64,000 nt of DNA, from assembly GCF_019931675.1 (NCBI RefSeq), contig NZ_CP082922.1:2495001-2559000 (forward strand), given 5' to 3'. Shown here piece after piece: positions 24,249 through 33,862 of the stretch. Made by a program: the position numbers and the translations under genes. Position 1 is the first letter of the stretch, and the number at the start of each line of letters is the position of its first letter. The DNA comes from Nocardioides rotundus. GTDB taxonomy: Bacteria; Actinomycetota; Actinomycetes; Propionibacteriales; Nocardioidaceae. The notes beneath the pieces were generated by a model. It saw nothing but the letters and a program-made list of their open reading frames with translations, ran no database searches and was not told the origin of the DNA.

Positions 24249-25745
24249 GTGTCTCCCACCCCTCCCTCAGCGCGACAGCAGATCGTGCACCCCCGTCACG
24301 CCGACCACTGGCGCGCGCAGATCGACCTCGGCCTGGACCGGCTCCAGCGCCGGATGGCCGGCATGACCGGGCCCTCGACCGGCTGCCCGCCGACCACCGC
24401 CGAGGCCCTCGCGGGCGGGGTCGACCTGGACCGGCCGCTGGGCGACCTCGGGCAGGCGCTCACCGAGCTCGAGCGGGTCTGGCTCGACGACGCGGTGTGG
24501 TTCGCCGACCCGGGCTACGCCGCCCACCTCAATCCGCCCGTTGTGGCCCCCGCCCTGGTCGCCGACTGCCTCAGCACGGCGATGAACACCAGCATGGACA
24601 CCTTCGACCAGAGCGTCGGAGCCACCTTCATCGAGCGAGCGCTCGTCGCGTGGACCGCCTCCCGGATCGGTTGGGCCCAGCCCGCCGCACCGGACGGCGT
24701 GTTCACCTCCGGCGGCACCCAGTCCAACCTGCAGGGCCTGCTCCTGGCCCGCGACACCGCGCGCGAGGCTGGCGTACCGCTGGACCGGATGCGCGTCCTC
24801 TGCTCGGCCGACGCGCACTTCAGCGTCAGCACCGGGGCCCGGCTCCTCGGCCTCGGCGCCGACGCGGTCGTCGCGGTCCCCGTGGACCGACGGCACCGGA
24901 TGGACCCCGACGCTCTGGCCGTCTCGCTCGACGCCGTGACCGAGGCGGGCGACGTCCCGATCGCCGTGGTCGCCACCGCCGGCACCACCGACTTCGGCGC
25001 GGTCGACCCGCTGTCCGAGGTGGCGCGGCACGCGCGGCACCACGGCGCCTGGCTGCACGTCGACGCGGCGTACGGCGGTGCCCTGCTGGTCTCGCCCCGG
25101 CACCGCGACCGGCTCGCCGGCATCGAGCTCGCCGACTCCGTCACCGTCGACTTCCACAAGACCTGGTTCCAGCCGGTCGCGTGCAGCCTCCTGCTCGTCC
25201 GTGACGGCGACAGCCTGCGACACGTCGCCTGGCACGCGGACTACCTCAACCCGCCGGAGGGGACCGACCCGCACCAGGTGGACAAGAGCCTGCAGACGAC
25301 CCGGCGCTTCGACGCCCTCAAGGTCTGGCTGACCCTGAGGGTGATGGGGGCCGATCAGGTCGGCGGCCTGCTCGACGACCTGATCGACCTCGCCGGCCGA
25401 GCGCACGCCGCACTCAGCACGGAGTACCCCGACATCGAGATCGCCGCACCACCCGAGCTCACCACCCTGGTCTTCCGGTGCCACCCGCTGCACAGCGAGC
25501 TGGGTGAGCCGGAGCTCACGGAGCTCAACCAGGAGGTCCGGCAGCGCCTCTACGCCTCCGGTGCCGCGATGGTCGCGGCGACCCGCGTCGACGGCCGGCA
25601 GTTCCTCAAGCTCACGCTGCTCAACCCGCTCGCCACCCTCGAGGACGTGCTGGCGATCGTCGATCGGGCGTGCGGGGCGATGGCCGAGCTCACCACCGAG
25701 CTCCCCCGCGCCCACCGGTCCGTCGAGCCGGCGGAGGTGGGCTGA
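24249..25745 (+). CDS. desA: PLP-dependent decarboxylase of desferrioxamine-type siderophore synthesis
   Basis: 498 residues from GTG 24249; GGAAGGA at 24234-24240 is 8 nt upstream, while the in-frame ATG at 24240 sits on top of that ribosome site. A group II PLP decarboxylase: GVFTSGGTQSNLQGLLLAR, SADAHFSVSTGARLLGLG, VATAGTTDFGAVDPL, WLHVDAAYGGALL and VDFHKTWFQPVACS with the PLP-binding Lys. DesA makes cadaverine from lysine; a related diamine is possible. It is the first gene of a tight four-gene operon behind iron boxes. The cluster context makes the assignment firm. Confidence 0.92.
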   Translation: MSPTPPSARQQIVHPRHADHWRAQIDLGLDRLQRRMAGMTGPSTGCPPTTAEALAGGVDLDRPLGDLGQALTELERVWLDDAVWFADPGYAAHLNPPVVAPALVADCLSTAMNTSMDTFDQSVGATFIERALVAWTASRIGWAQPAAPDGVFTSGGTQSNLQGLLLARDTAREAGVPLDRMRVLCSADAHFSVSTGARLLGLGADAVVAVPVDRRHRMDPDALAVSLDAVTEAGDVPIAVVATAGTTDFGAVDPLSEVARHARHHGAWLHVDAAYGGALLVSPRHRDRLAGIELADSVTVDFHKTWFQPVACSLLLVRDGDSLRHVAWHADYLNPPEGTDPHQVDKSLQTTRRFDALKVWLTLRVMGADQVGGLLDDLIDLAGRAHAALSTEYPDIEIAAPPELTTLVFRCHPLHSELGEPELTELNQEVRQRLYASGAAMVAATRVDGRQFLKLTLLNPLATLEDVLAIVDRACGAMAELTTELPRAHRSVEPAEVG

Positions 25746-25746
25746 C

Positions 25747-27024
25747 ATGCACACCTACGACCTGCTCGGCATCGGCCTGGGTCCCTTCAACCTCGGCCTC
25801 GCAGCCCTCGCGGACCCGGTCGAGGAGCTGGACTGCGTCTTCCTCGAGGCGCGCGAGGAGTTCTGCTGGCACGGCGGGATGATGCTGCCGCGCGCCACGC
25901 TGCAGGTGCCGTTCCTGGCGGACCTGGTGACCATGGCCGACCCGACCTCGCCGTACTCCTTCCTCAACCACCTCAAGCACGTGGGCCGGATCTACCCGTT
26001 CTTCATCCGCGAGCAGTTCCACCCGCTGCGCTCGGAGTACGACGCCTACTGCCGCTGGGTCGCCGACCAGCTGGACACCCTGCGCTTCGGCCGCCGGGTC
26101 GAGCGGGTCGAGCACGACGGCGAGGCCTACCTGGTCACCGCGAACACCGGCGAGCAGTGGCGCTCCCGGCGGCTGGTCCTCGGCACCGGCACCCAGCCGC
26201 GCCTCCCGCACGCCGTCGAGGGGCTGGACGGGCCGCTGCTGCACACGGCCGACTACCTGGACCGCCGCGAGGAGCTCCTCGGCCAGGAGAGCATCACCGT
26301 CGTCGGCAGCGGCCAGAGCGCGGCGGAGGTCTTCGCCGACCTGCTGGCCGCCCGCCCCGAGCGCGGGTTCGACCTCACCTGGGTGACCCGGACGCCGCGG
26401 TTCCTGCCGATGGAGGACACCAAGCTCACCCTGGAGCTCACCTCGCCGGAGTACACCGCCTACTTCCAGGACCTGCCCGCCGAGCGACGCGAGCCGCTGC
26501 TGCGCTCCCAGGCGTCGCTCTACAAGGGGATCAGCGCCGAGCTGGTGAACGCGATCTTCGACGAGCTCTACGCCCAGCGGGTCGACGGCCTGCCCGACCC
26601 CACGATGCTCAGCGCCACCGAGCTGACCGGCGCCCGCCGCGAGGGGGCGTCCTATGTGCTCGACCTGCACCACCGCGAGCAGGACGAGCCGATGCGGATG
26701 CGCACCGACGCTCTGGTCGTGGGCACCGGCTACGCGTCCTCCGTCCCCGGGTTCCTCGACCCGGTCCGCGACCGGCTGCGCATCGACGAGCAGGACCGGT
26801 TCCTGGCGGGGCCGACGTACTCCGTCGGGCAGCGCGACGGCGAGGTGTTCGTGCAGAACGCCGAGGAGCACACCCACGGCTTCGTCGCCCCCGACCTGGG
26901 CATGGGCGCCTTCCGCAACGCGGTCGTGCTCAACACCGTCACCGGGCGCGAGATCTACCCGGTGGAGAAGCGGATCGCCGTGCAGGAGTTCGGCGTCCCG
27001 GACCGGCTGCGGGTCGCGCCGTGA
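25747..27024 (+). CDS. desB: Lysine/diamine N-hydroxylase (siderophore monooxygenase)
   Basis: 425 residues, 1 nt after desA. The flavin N-hydroxylase family signature is clear: LLGIGLGPFNLGLAALADP (FAD), FCWHGGMMLPRATLQVPFLADLVTMADPTSPYSFLNHL, VLGTGTQPRLP, ITVVGSGQSAAEVFADLL (NADPH) and ALVVGTGYASSVPGFL. In the des pathway it N-hydroxylates cadaverine. It is soluble and FAD/NADPH-dependent. The gene ends in a GTGA overlap with desC. Confidence 0.94.
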   Translation: MHTYDLLGIGLGPFNLGLAALADPVEELDCVFLEAREEFCWHGGMMLPRATLQVPFLADLVTMADPTSPYSFLNHLKHVGRIYPFFIREQFHPLRSEYDAYCRWVADQLDTLRFGRRVERVEHDGEAYLVTANTGEQWRSRRLVLGTGTQPRLPHAVEGLDGPLLHTADYLDRREELLGQESITVVGSGQSAAEVFADLLAARPERGFDLTWVTRTPRFLPMEDTKLTLELTSPEYTAYFQDLPAERREPLLRSQASLYKGISAELVNAIFDELYAQRVDGLPDPTMLSATELTGARREGASYVLDLHHREQDEPMRMRTDALVVGTGYASSVPGFLDPVRDRLRIDEQDRFLAGPTYSVGQRDGEVFVQNAEEHTHGFVAPDLGMGAFRNAVVLNTVTGREIYPVEKRIAVQEFGVPDRLRVAP

Positions 27025-27578
27025 GCGCCCCGGCGCTGCCGCGGCTCCGGCCGGTCGACCCGGCCGCCGACGCCGAGCTCCTGCACGGTTGGGTCAGCCA
27101 CCCCCGATCCGCCTTCTGGCAGATGTCCGGCCTGAGCGTGGCCGAGGTGCGGGAGGCGTACGACGAGATCGACCGCCATCCCCACCACGCCGCCTGGGTC
27201 GGCGAGCTCGAGGACGGGCCGATGATGCTGGGTGAGACCTACGACCCGCGGCGCTCCGAGCTCGGCGGCCTGACCCACCTGGACGACCTCGCCGACGGGG
27301 ACGTCGGGATGCACGTCCTGGTGGCTCCACCCGCGGGGCCGCCCGTGCACGGCCTCACCCGGCGCGCGTTCGCCACGATGATGCGGCACTGCCTCGAGAC
27401 CCTCGGGGCCGCTCGCGTGGTCGTCGAGCCCGACGTGCGCAACGCCGCGATCGCGCGGCTGAACGCGGACGCGGGCTTCACCGTCGACCGCGAGGTCGAC
27501 CTGGCCGACAAGCGCGCCGCCCTGTCCTTCTGCACCCCCGCGGCCTTCGCCGCCTCCCCGATCGGAGACCTGCTGTGA
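27021..27578 (+). CDS. desC: Siderophore acyltransferase (GNAT/RhbD-type)
   Basis: 185 residues, GTG start overlapping the desB stop. It matches the siderophore N-acyltransferase group: HGWVSHPRSAFWQMSGLSVAEVREAYDEI, GDVGMHVLVAPPAGP, ATMMRHCLETLGAARVVVEPDVRNAAIARLNADAGF. DesC transfers succinyl or acetyl from CoA to the N-hydroxy-diamine. No frame problem is seen. Its stop overlaps the desD start in the same GTGA manner, so the enzymes are translated in series. Confidence 0.92.
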   Translation: MSAPALPRLRPVDPAADAELLHGWVSHPRSAFWQMSGLSVAEVREAYDEIDRHPHHAAWVGELEDGPMMLGETYDPRRSELGGLTHLDDLADGDVGMHVLVAPPAGPPVHGLTRRAFATMMRHCLETLGAARVVVEPDVRNAAIARLNADAGFTVDREVDLADKRAALSFCTPAAFAASPIGDLL

Positions 27579-29374
27579 CTGCTCCCGACGTCCTGACCGC
27601 CCACCTGACCCCGGAGGCCATGAGCCGCGCCCAGCGGCACCTCGTGGCCAAGATCCTGGCCGAGACCGCGCACGAGCGGATGGTCGCGCCCGCGCCGATC
27701 GGACCGGGCGCCTACCGCGTCAACGCCGGCGGGTCGACGTACTCCTTCGACGCCGAGGTGCTCCCGCTGGAGCACTGGGTGATCGACGAGCCCAGCATCC
27801 GGCGCACCGTCGGGGGCGACGAGGCTCCGCTGGACGCCCAGGCGCTGGTGGCCGAGCTGGCCGATCGGATCGGGCTGAGCGACGAGCTGATGCCGGTCTA
27901 CCTTGAGGAGCTGGCCGCCACGCTGGCCTCGGCGGCGTGGAAGCTGACCCACTCCCACGCCACCGCAGCCGACCTGCTGGAGGCGGACTTCCAGCAGATC
28001 GAGGCCGCGATGACCGAGGGGCACCCCGGCTTCATCGCCAACAACGGGCGGATCGGCTTCGGCGCCGCCGACCACGCGGCCTACTCCCCCGAGGCCGGCC
28101 GCCCGGTGCGGCTGCTGTGGGTCGCGCTCCGCCGCGGACTCTCGCGCCTGTCGCTGGGCGAGGGCCTGACCGAGGACGACCACTACCGCTTCGAGCTGGG
28201 CGAGGAGTGGCTGGCCTCGGCCCGGAACCGGCTGGCCGGCCTCGGCGAGAATCCCGACGACTACCTGCTGATGCCCGTGCACCCCTGGCAGTGGGACAAC
28301 CGGCTGGCGGTCACCTTCGCGCCCGACGTCGCCCGCCGTGACCTGGTGCTGCTGGGCGAGGGTCCGCACGAGCACCAGGCGCAGCAGTCGATCCGCACGT
28401 TCTGGAACCGCACCGACCCCACACGCTCCTACACCAAGGTCGCGCTGTCGATCCAGAACATGGGCTTCCTGCGGGGCCTCTCGCCGGAGTTCATGACCGC
28501 CACGCCCGCGATCAACGACTTCGTCGCCGGTCTCGTGCACGGCGAGCCGGAGCTGCGGGCCCGTGGCTTCTCGGTGCTGCGCGAGCGGGCGGCCATCGGC
28601 TACACCGGGGACGCCTACCACGCGACCGGTCGTCGCTCCGGCTGGACCCGGATGACCGCCGCGCTGTGGCGGGAGAGCCCCGTCGACCGGGTCGGCGACG
28701 ACGAGCGGCTGGCCACGATGGCCTCGCTGCTGCACCGCGACGCCGCGGGGACGTCGTACGTCGCGACGCTGGTCGACGCCTCCGGCCTGCCCGCCGCGGA
28801 GTGGGTACGGCGCCTCCTGGACGCCTACGTGCGGCCGATCGTGCACTGCCTGGCCCGGTGGAACCTCGCCTTCATGCCGCACACCGAGAACCTGGTGCTG
28901 GTGCTGGGCGACCACGCCGTCCGGCGGGTGATCATGAAGGACGTGGGCGAGGAGGTGGCCCTGCTCGCGCCGGTCGAGGGGCTGACGGTGCCCGAGGAGT
29001 GCGCGCGGATCGCCGGCGACTACCCGCAGGAGATGCACCGGCTGGCCCTGCACACCGACGTCTTCGACGGTGTGCTGCGGCACCTCGCCGGGATCCTGCA
29101 CGCCGACCGGGTGCTGGACGCCGACGACTTCTGGGCCGAGGTCGCCGAGTGCCTGCAGCGGCACGCCGAGGACCATCCCGAGCTGGCCGAGGCGCTGGCG
29201 CGCTACGACTTCGCGGGGCCGACCTTCCCGCACTCGTGTCTCAACCGGCTGCAGCTGCGCAACACCCGCGAGATGGTCGACCTGGGCGACCAGGCGTCGT
29301 CGCTGATGTTCGCCGGCGAGCTGGACAACCCGGTCGCGGGGCGGGCCCCGGTCAGCGTGGCTGCGGGTTCCTGA
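27575..29374 (+). CDS. desD: NRPS-independent siderophore synthetase (IucA/IucC family)
   Basis: 599 residues. Family landmarks: EGHPGFIANNGRIGFGAADHAAYSPE, LMPVHPWQWDNRLAVTFAP, QQSIRTFWNRTDPTRSYTKVALSIQNMGFLRGLS, RWNLAFMPHTENLVLVLGDHAVRRVIMKDVGEE. DesD uses ATP to condense and cyclise N-hydroxy-N-succinylcadaverine units to desferrioxamine. The operon contains no exporter or uptake gene, so ferrioxamine transport must be encoded elsewhere. The 3' end overlaps the convergent SGNH hydrolase gene by 23 bp. Confidence 0.94.
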   Translation: MTAPDVLTAHLTPEAMSRAQRHLVAKILAETAHERMVAPAPIGPGAYRVNAGGSTYSFDAEVLPLEHWVIDEPSIRRTVGGDEAPLDAQALVAELADRIGLSDELMPVYLEELAATLASAAWKLTHSHATAADLLEADFQQIEAAMTEGHPGFIANNGRIGFGAADHAAYSPEAGRPVRLLWVALRRGLSRLSLGEGLTEDDHYRFELGEEWLASARNRLAGLGENPDDYLLMPVHPWQWDNRLAVTFAPDVARRDLVLLGEGPHEHQAQQSIRTFWNRTDPTRSYTKVALSIQNMGFLRGLSPEFMTATPAINDFVAGLVHGEPELRARGFSVLRERAAIGYTGDAYHATGRRSGWTRMTAALWRESPVDRVGDDERLATMASLLHRDAAGTSYVATLVDASGLPAAEWVRRLLDAYVRPIVHCLARWNLAFMPHTENLVLVLGDHAVRRVIMKDVGEEVALLAPVEGLTVPEECARIAGDYPQEMHRLALHTDVFDGVLRHLAGILHADRVLDADDFWAEVAECLQRHAEDHPELAEALARYDFAGPTFPHSCLNRLQLRNTREMVDLGDQASSLMFAGELDNPVAGRAPVSVAAGS

Positions 29375-30299
29375 TCACCGCGTCCGGCGCGGGGGCGGCG
29401 GTCGGCCCGGCACCCGCCGGCGGCCGCTCCCCCGTCACGGCCTCGAGCACCGCGGCGGCCGCGGCCCGCATGCCGGCGACCCGGGGGTGCAGCGGCGCCG
29501 GCTGGCCGGGGACGTAGTCGGCCCCCGTCACCCAGGCGTCCTTGCCGGCGCAGGCGTCGTGCCCGGCGCTGACGGGGTAGAGGTCGACCCAGGTGGCGCC
29601 GGCCTGCCGGGCCGCGGCCCGCACGGACGCGTTGAGCCGGTCGGCCACGCGGCGGGCGATCCCGGCCTGCTCGGCGTCCACGCCCAGCGCGCGACACGTG
29701 CTCCGCGGCGGCGCCACCTGGGGGTAGCCGACCACGACGACGTCGGCCTCCGGCGCCCGCCGGGCGACCTGCGCCAGCGCGTCGGCCAGCCTGGTCTCGA
29801 CCCGCGCGGCGTCGCGGAGCAGGGCCGGCTCGTCCAGGTCGCACACCGCCCCCGGGGCCGCGAGGTCGCCGGCACAGCCGCTCATCCGGGCGAACAGGTC
29901 GAAGTCGTTGCCACCGAGGCCCACGGTCACCAGGTCGGTCTCCGGCGACAGGGCGCGCTGCTGCGGCGGGGTCGTCGTGCCGCCGTACAGCAGCTGCTGG
30001 GGTGCCGTGAGGTCCGTGGTCGCCGCCCCGGAGCACGACACGTCGCGATAGGTGCGCACCTCCAGCCACTCCGCGAGGAACGCCGGGTAGTTGTTCGTCG
30101 AGCGCGCGCAGCCGGACGGGTCCGAGCGGACCGTGCTGATCAGCGGCCCGGCGGTGTAGGAGTCGCCGAGCGCGACGTAGTCGACCGGCGGCGGCGCCTG
30201 CGTCGTCGTGGCGGCGTCCGGGGCGCTCGCCGGGCCCTCGGCGGTGCACCCGGCCAGGAGCACGGCGGCCGCGACCAGGGCGGAGGTACGACGCAGCAC
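29352..30299 (-). CDS. SGNH/GDSL hydrolase lipoprotein
   Basis: 315 residues. A lipoprotein signal is evident: MLRRTSALVAAAVLLAGC, with the lipid-bearing Cys at 18, so the protein should sit on the outer face of the membrane. The SGNH blocks follow in order: VDYVALGDSYTAGP (nucleophile Ser), VSCSGAATTDL (Gly block), TVGLGGNDFDLF (Asn block) and PLHPRVAG (catalytic His). It resembles secreted actinobacterial lipases and esterases. The 44-bp gap to the divergent pyruvate carboxylase gene holds that gene's -10 box. The specific ester substrate is unknown. Confidence 0.9.
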   Translation of the reverse strand: MLRRTSALVAAAVLLAGCTAEGPASAPDAATTTQAPPPVDYVALGDSYTAGPLISTVRSDPSGCARSTNNYPAFLAEWLEVRTYRDVSCSGAATTDLTAPQQLLYGGTTTPPQQRALSPETDLVTVGLGGNDFDLFARMSGCAGDLAAPGAVCDLDEPALLRDAARVETRLADALAQVARRAPEADVVVVGYPQVAPPRSTCRALGVDAEQAGIARRVADRLNASVRAAARQAGATWVDLYPVSAGHDACAGKDAWVTGADYVPGQPAPLHPRVAGMRAAAAAVLEAVTGERPPAGAGPTAAPAPDAVIRNPQPR

Positions 30300-30331
30300 G
30301 GACAGATCTTCGCAGCCGGGCCCAAGCCCCT

Positions 30332-30346
30332 TAGCCTCGTGCCATG
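30332..30346 (+). promoter_or_regulatory. Leaderless promoter of pyc
   Basis: TAGCCT (30332-30337) is 6 nt before the ATG at 30344. Confidence 0.55.
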
Positions 30347-33300
30347 TTCTCCAAGGTGCTGGTGGCCAACCGGGGCGAGATCGCCATCCGGGCCTTCCGT
30401 GCCGCCCACGAGCTGGGCGCGCGGACCGTCGCGGTCTTCCCCTACGAGGACCGCGGCTCCGAGCACCGGCTCAAGGCCGACGAGGCCTACGAGATCGGCG
30501 AGCGCGGGCACCCGGTGCGGGCCTATCTGGACCCCGACGAGGTGGTACGGGCGGCACTCAACGCGGGCGCCGACGCGGTCTACCCGGGCTACGGCTTCCT
30601 CTCGGAGAACCCGGCGCTGGCGGAGAAGTGCGCGGAGGCGGGGCTCACCTTCGTCGGGCCGAGCGCCGAGGTGCTCACCCTGACCGGCAACAAGGCGCGC
30701 GCGATCGCGGCGGCCAAGGCGGCCGGCGTACCGACCCTGCAGGGCGTCGAGCCCTCCACCGACGTGGACGCCCTGGAGTCCGCCGCGCGCGAGCTGCCGT
30801 TCCCCGTGTTCGTCAAGGCCGTCGCCGGAGGCGGCGGGCGCGGGATGCGCCGGGTCGACGATCCCGCCGGGCTGCGCGAGGCGATCGAGGCGTGCATGCG
30901 CGAGGCCGAGGGCGCCTTCGGCGACCCCACCGTCTTCGTCGAGCAGGCCGTGGTCGACCCGCGTCACATCGAGGTGCAGATCCTCGCCGACGGCACCGGC
31001 GAGGTGATCCACCTCTTCGAGCGGGACTGCTCGGTGCAGCGCCGTCACCAGAAGGTCGTCGAGATCGCTCCGGCGCCGCACCTGGACCCCGAGCTGCGCA
31101 AGCGGATCTGCGACGACGCGGTGCGCTTCGCCCGGGAGATCGGCTACCGCAACGCGGGCACCGTGGAGTTCCTCCTCGACCCCGACGGCAACTACGTCTT
31201 CATCGAGATGAACCCACGGATCCAGGTCGAGCACACGGTGACCGAGGAGGTCACCGACGTCGACCTGGTCCAGTCCCAGCTGCGGATCGCGGCCGGCGAG
31301 ACGCTGGAGGACCTCGGGCTCTCCCAGGACACCGTGCAGCTGCGCGGTGCGGCCCTGCAGTGCCGGATCACCACCGAGGACCCGGCCAACGACTTCCGCC
31401 CCGATACCGGCAAGATCACGACGTACCGCTCCCCCGGCGGTGCGGGCGTCCGGCTGGACGGCGGCACGACCTACACCGGCGCCGAGGTCTCGCCGCACTT
31501 CGACTCGATGCTGGCCAAGCTCACCTGCCGCGGTCGGACCTTCGAGAAGGCGGTCGAGCGTGCGCGGCGCGCGATCGCGGAGTTCCGGATCCGCGGCGTC
31601 GCCACCAACATCCCCTTCCTGCAGGCGCTCCTGGCCGACCCCGACTTCGTCGAGGGACGGATCACCACCGGCTTCATCGAGCAGCATCCGCAGCTGCTCA
31701 CCGCGCGCTCCAGCAGCGACCGCGGCACCAAGCTGCTCACCTACCTCGCCGAGGTCACCGTCAACCGGCCGCACGGCGAGGCGCCGGTCTCGGTCGACCC
31801 GGCCGGCAAGCTGCCCGCCCTCGACCTGGAGGTGCCGGCCCCCGACGGGACCCGGCAGCAGCTGCTGACGGCGGGGCCCGAGGAGTTCGCCCGGGCCTTG
31901 CGCGCCCAGGAGCTGGTGGCGGTCACCGACACCACCTTCCGCGACGCGCACCAGTCGCTGCTGGCGACCCGGGTGCGCACCCGCGACCTGCAGGCGGTGG
32001 CGCCGTACGTCGCCCGGATGCTGCCCCAGCTGTGGTCGGTGGAGTGCTGGGGCGGGGCGACCTACGACGTCGCGCTGCGCTTCCTCGCCGAGGACCCGTG
32101 GGAGCGGCTGGTCGAGCTGCGCCAGGCGATGCCGAACCTGTGCCTGCAGATGCTGCTGCGCGGGCGCAACACGGTGGGCTACACGCCGTACCCGACCGAG
32201 GTGACCGACGCCTTCGTGGCCGAGGCCGCCGAGACCGGGATCGACGTGTTCCGGATCTTCGACGCGCTCAACGACGTGAGCCAGATGCGCCCGGCGATCG
32301 AGGCCGTGCGCGCGACCGGGAGCACCGTCGCGGAGGTGGCGCTGTGCTACACCGGCGACCTCTCCGACCCCGGCGAGCGGCTCTACACACTCGACTACTA
32401 CCTGCGGCTGGCCGAGCAGATCGTGGATGCGGGCGCACACGTGCTGGCGATCAAGGACATGGCCGGGCTGCTGCGGGCGCCGGCCGCGCGCCGTCTGGTG
32501 ACCGCGCTGCGCGAGCGCTTCGACCTGCCGGTGCACCTGCACACCCACGACACCGCCGGCGGCCAGCTGGCGACCCTGCTCGCGGCGATCGACGCCGGGG
32601 TGGACGCCGTGGACGCGGCCGCCTCGCCGATGGCCGGGACCGCCTCGCAGCCCGCGCTGTCGGCGCTGATCTCGGCCACCGACCACTCCGAGCGGGAGAC
32701 CGGGCTGTCGCTGGATGCGGCCTGCGCGCTGGAGCCCTACTGGGAGGCGATGCGCCGGGTCTACGCGCCGTTCGAGTCCGGGCTGGCCTCCCCGACGGGG
32801 CGGGTCTACACCCACGAGATCCCCGGCGGTCAGCTCTCCAACCTGCGCCAGCAGGCGGTCGCGCTCGGGCTGGGCGAGAAGTTCGAGCAGATCGAGGACA
32901 TGTACGCCGCCGCCAACGACATCCTCGGCAACGTGGTCAAGGTGACCCCGTCCTCCAAGGTGGTCGGCGACCTGGCCCTGCACCTGGTGGCGGTCGGCGC
33001 CGACCCGGCGGAGTTCGCGGAGAACCCGCAGGACTTCGACATCCCCGACTCGGTCATCGGCTTCCTGAACGGCGAGCTCGGCGACCCGCCGGGAGGCTGG
33101 CCCGAGCCGTTCCGGACCAGGGCGCTGGAGGGCCGGTCGTGGAAGGAGCCGGCGGAGTCGCTCACCTCCGAGCAGCGCGACGGGCTGGCGGCCGACCGCC
33201 GCCGTACTCTCAACCAGCTGCTGTTCCCCGGGCCGACGCGCGAATTCGACGAGAGCCGGGAGCGGTACGGCGACACCTCGGTGCTGCCCACCCGGGACTA

Positions 33301-33721
33301 CCTCTACGGCCTGCGCGCTGGCGAGGAGCACGAGATCCCGCTGGAGCAGGGCAAGACGCTGCTCTTCGGGCTCGAGGCGATCGGCGAGCCGGACGAGCGG
33401 GGCTACCGGACCGTGATGGCGCTCATCAACGGCCAGCTGCGCCCGATCAGCGTGCGCGACACCGCCGTGGCCTCCGACGTACCCGCCGCGGAGAGGGCCG
33501 ACAGCGGCAACGACGGCCACGTGGCCGCGCCCTTCCAGGGCGTCGTCTCGATCGTGGTGGACGAGGGCGACCAGGTCGAGGCCGGCCAGACCGTCGCCAC
33601 CATCGAGGCGATGAAGATGGAGGCCTCCATCACCGCCCCGCGCGCGGGCACGGTCAAGCGGCTCGCCCTCACCGGCCCCCAGTCCGTCGACGGCGGCGAC
33701 CTGGTCCTCGAGCTCGCCTGA
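30344..33721 (+). CDS. pyc: Pyruvate carboxylase
   Basis: 1125 residues, a complete single-chain enzyme making oxaloacetate from pyruvate, bicarbonate and ATP. Biotin carboxylase: residues 1-450 (KVLVANRGEIAIRAFRAAHELG, VYPGYGFLSENPAL, VKAVAGGGGRGMRRV, FIEMNPRIQVEHTVTEEV). Carboxyltransferase: from about 528 (VTDTTFRDAHQSLLATRVR, WSVECWGGATYDVALRFL, LLRGRNTVGYTPYP, HLHTHDTAGGQ). The biotin carrier at the C-terminus has IEAMKMEAS with biotinyl Lys1091. The start is the ATG immediately behind the -10 box. Anaplerosis here would complement propionyl-CoA entry. Confidence 0.97.
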   Translation: MFSKVLVANRGEIAIRAFRAAHELGARTVAVFPYEDRGSEHRLKADEAYEIGERGHPVRAYLDPDEVVRAALNAGADAVYPGYGFLSENPALAEKCAEAGLTFVGPSAEVLTLTGNKARAIAAAKAAGVPTLQGVEPSTDVDALESAARELPFPVFVKAVAGGGGRGMRRVDDPAGLREAIEACMREAEGAFGDPTVFVEQAVVDPRHIEVQILADGTGEVIHLFERDCSVQRRHQKVVEIAPAPHLDPELRKRICDDAVRFAREIGYRNAGTVEFLLDPDGNYVFIEMNPRIQVEHTVTEEVTDVDLVQSQLRIAAGETLEDLGLSQDTVQLRGAALQCRITTEDPANDFRPDTGKITTYRSPGGAGVRLDGGTTYTGAEVSPHFDSMLAKLTCRGRTFEKAVERARRAIAEFRIRGVATNIPFLQALLADPDFVEGRITTGFIEQHPQLLTARSSSDRGTKLLTYLAEVTVNRPHGEAPVSVDPAGKLPALDLEVPAPDGTRQQLLTAGPEEFARALRAQELVAVTDTTFRDAHQSLLATRVRTRDLQAVAPYVARMLPQLWSVECWGGATYDVALRFLAEDPWERLVELRQAMPNLCLQMLLRGRNTVGYTPYPTEVTDAFVAEAAETGIDVFRIFDALNDVSQMRPAIEAVRATGSTVAEVALCYTGDLSDPGERLYTLDYYLRLAEQIVDAGAHVLAIKDMAGLLRAPAARRLVTALRERFDLPVHLHTHDTAGGQLATLLAAIDAGVDAVDAAASPMAGTASQPALSALISATDHSERETGLSLDAACALEPYWEAMRRVYAPFESGLASPTGRVYTHEIPGGQLSNLRQQAVALGLGEKFEQIEDMYAAANDILGNVVKVTPSSKVVGDLALHLVAVGADPAEFAENPQDFDIPDSVIGFLNGELGDPPGGWPEPFRTRALEGRSWKEPAESLTSEQRDGLAADRRRTLNQLLFPGPTREFDESRERYGDTSVLPTRDYLYGLRAGEEHEIPLEQGKTLLFGLEAIGEPDERGYRTVMALINGQLRPISVRDTAVASDVPAAERADSGNDGHVAAPFQGVVSIVVDEGDQVEAGQTVATIEAMKMEASITAPRAGTVKRLALTGPQSVDGGDLVLELA

Positions 33722-33800
33722 CCAGACCTTCCCCGCCCTGCCCGCCCTGACCTGTGCTGAGCCGGACCCCTGACCCTTGCGCTCTGCCCCCTGACATGGC

Positions 33801-33850
33801 GAGTCGGCGCTAGTTGACGCCGAGTCGGCGTTAATTAGCGCCGACTCGGC
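33801..33850. repeat. Inverted pair of GCGCCGACTCGGC repeats, likely bidirectional terminator
   Basis: A unit on the minus strand (33812-33832) is preceded by a partial copy (33801-33811) and followed by a plus-strand unit (33837-33850). GCCGAGTCGGCG (33819-33830) pairs with CGCCGACTCGGC (33839-33850) around an 8-nt AT-rich loop. It separates pyc from the convergent SpoIID gene. The rest of 33722-33862 is a C-rich stretch with repeated CCCTGAC and no gene. Confidence 0.75.
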
Positions 33851-33862
33851 TGGAGGGGGAAA

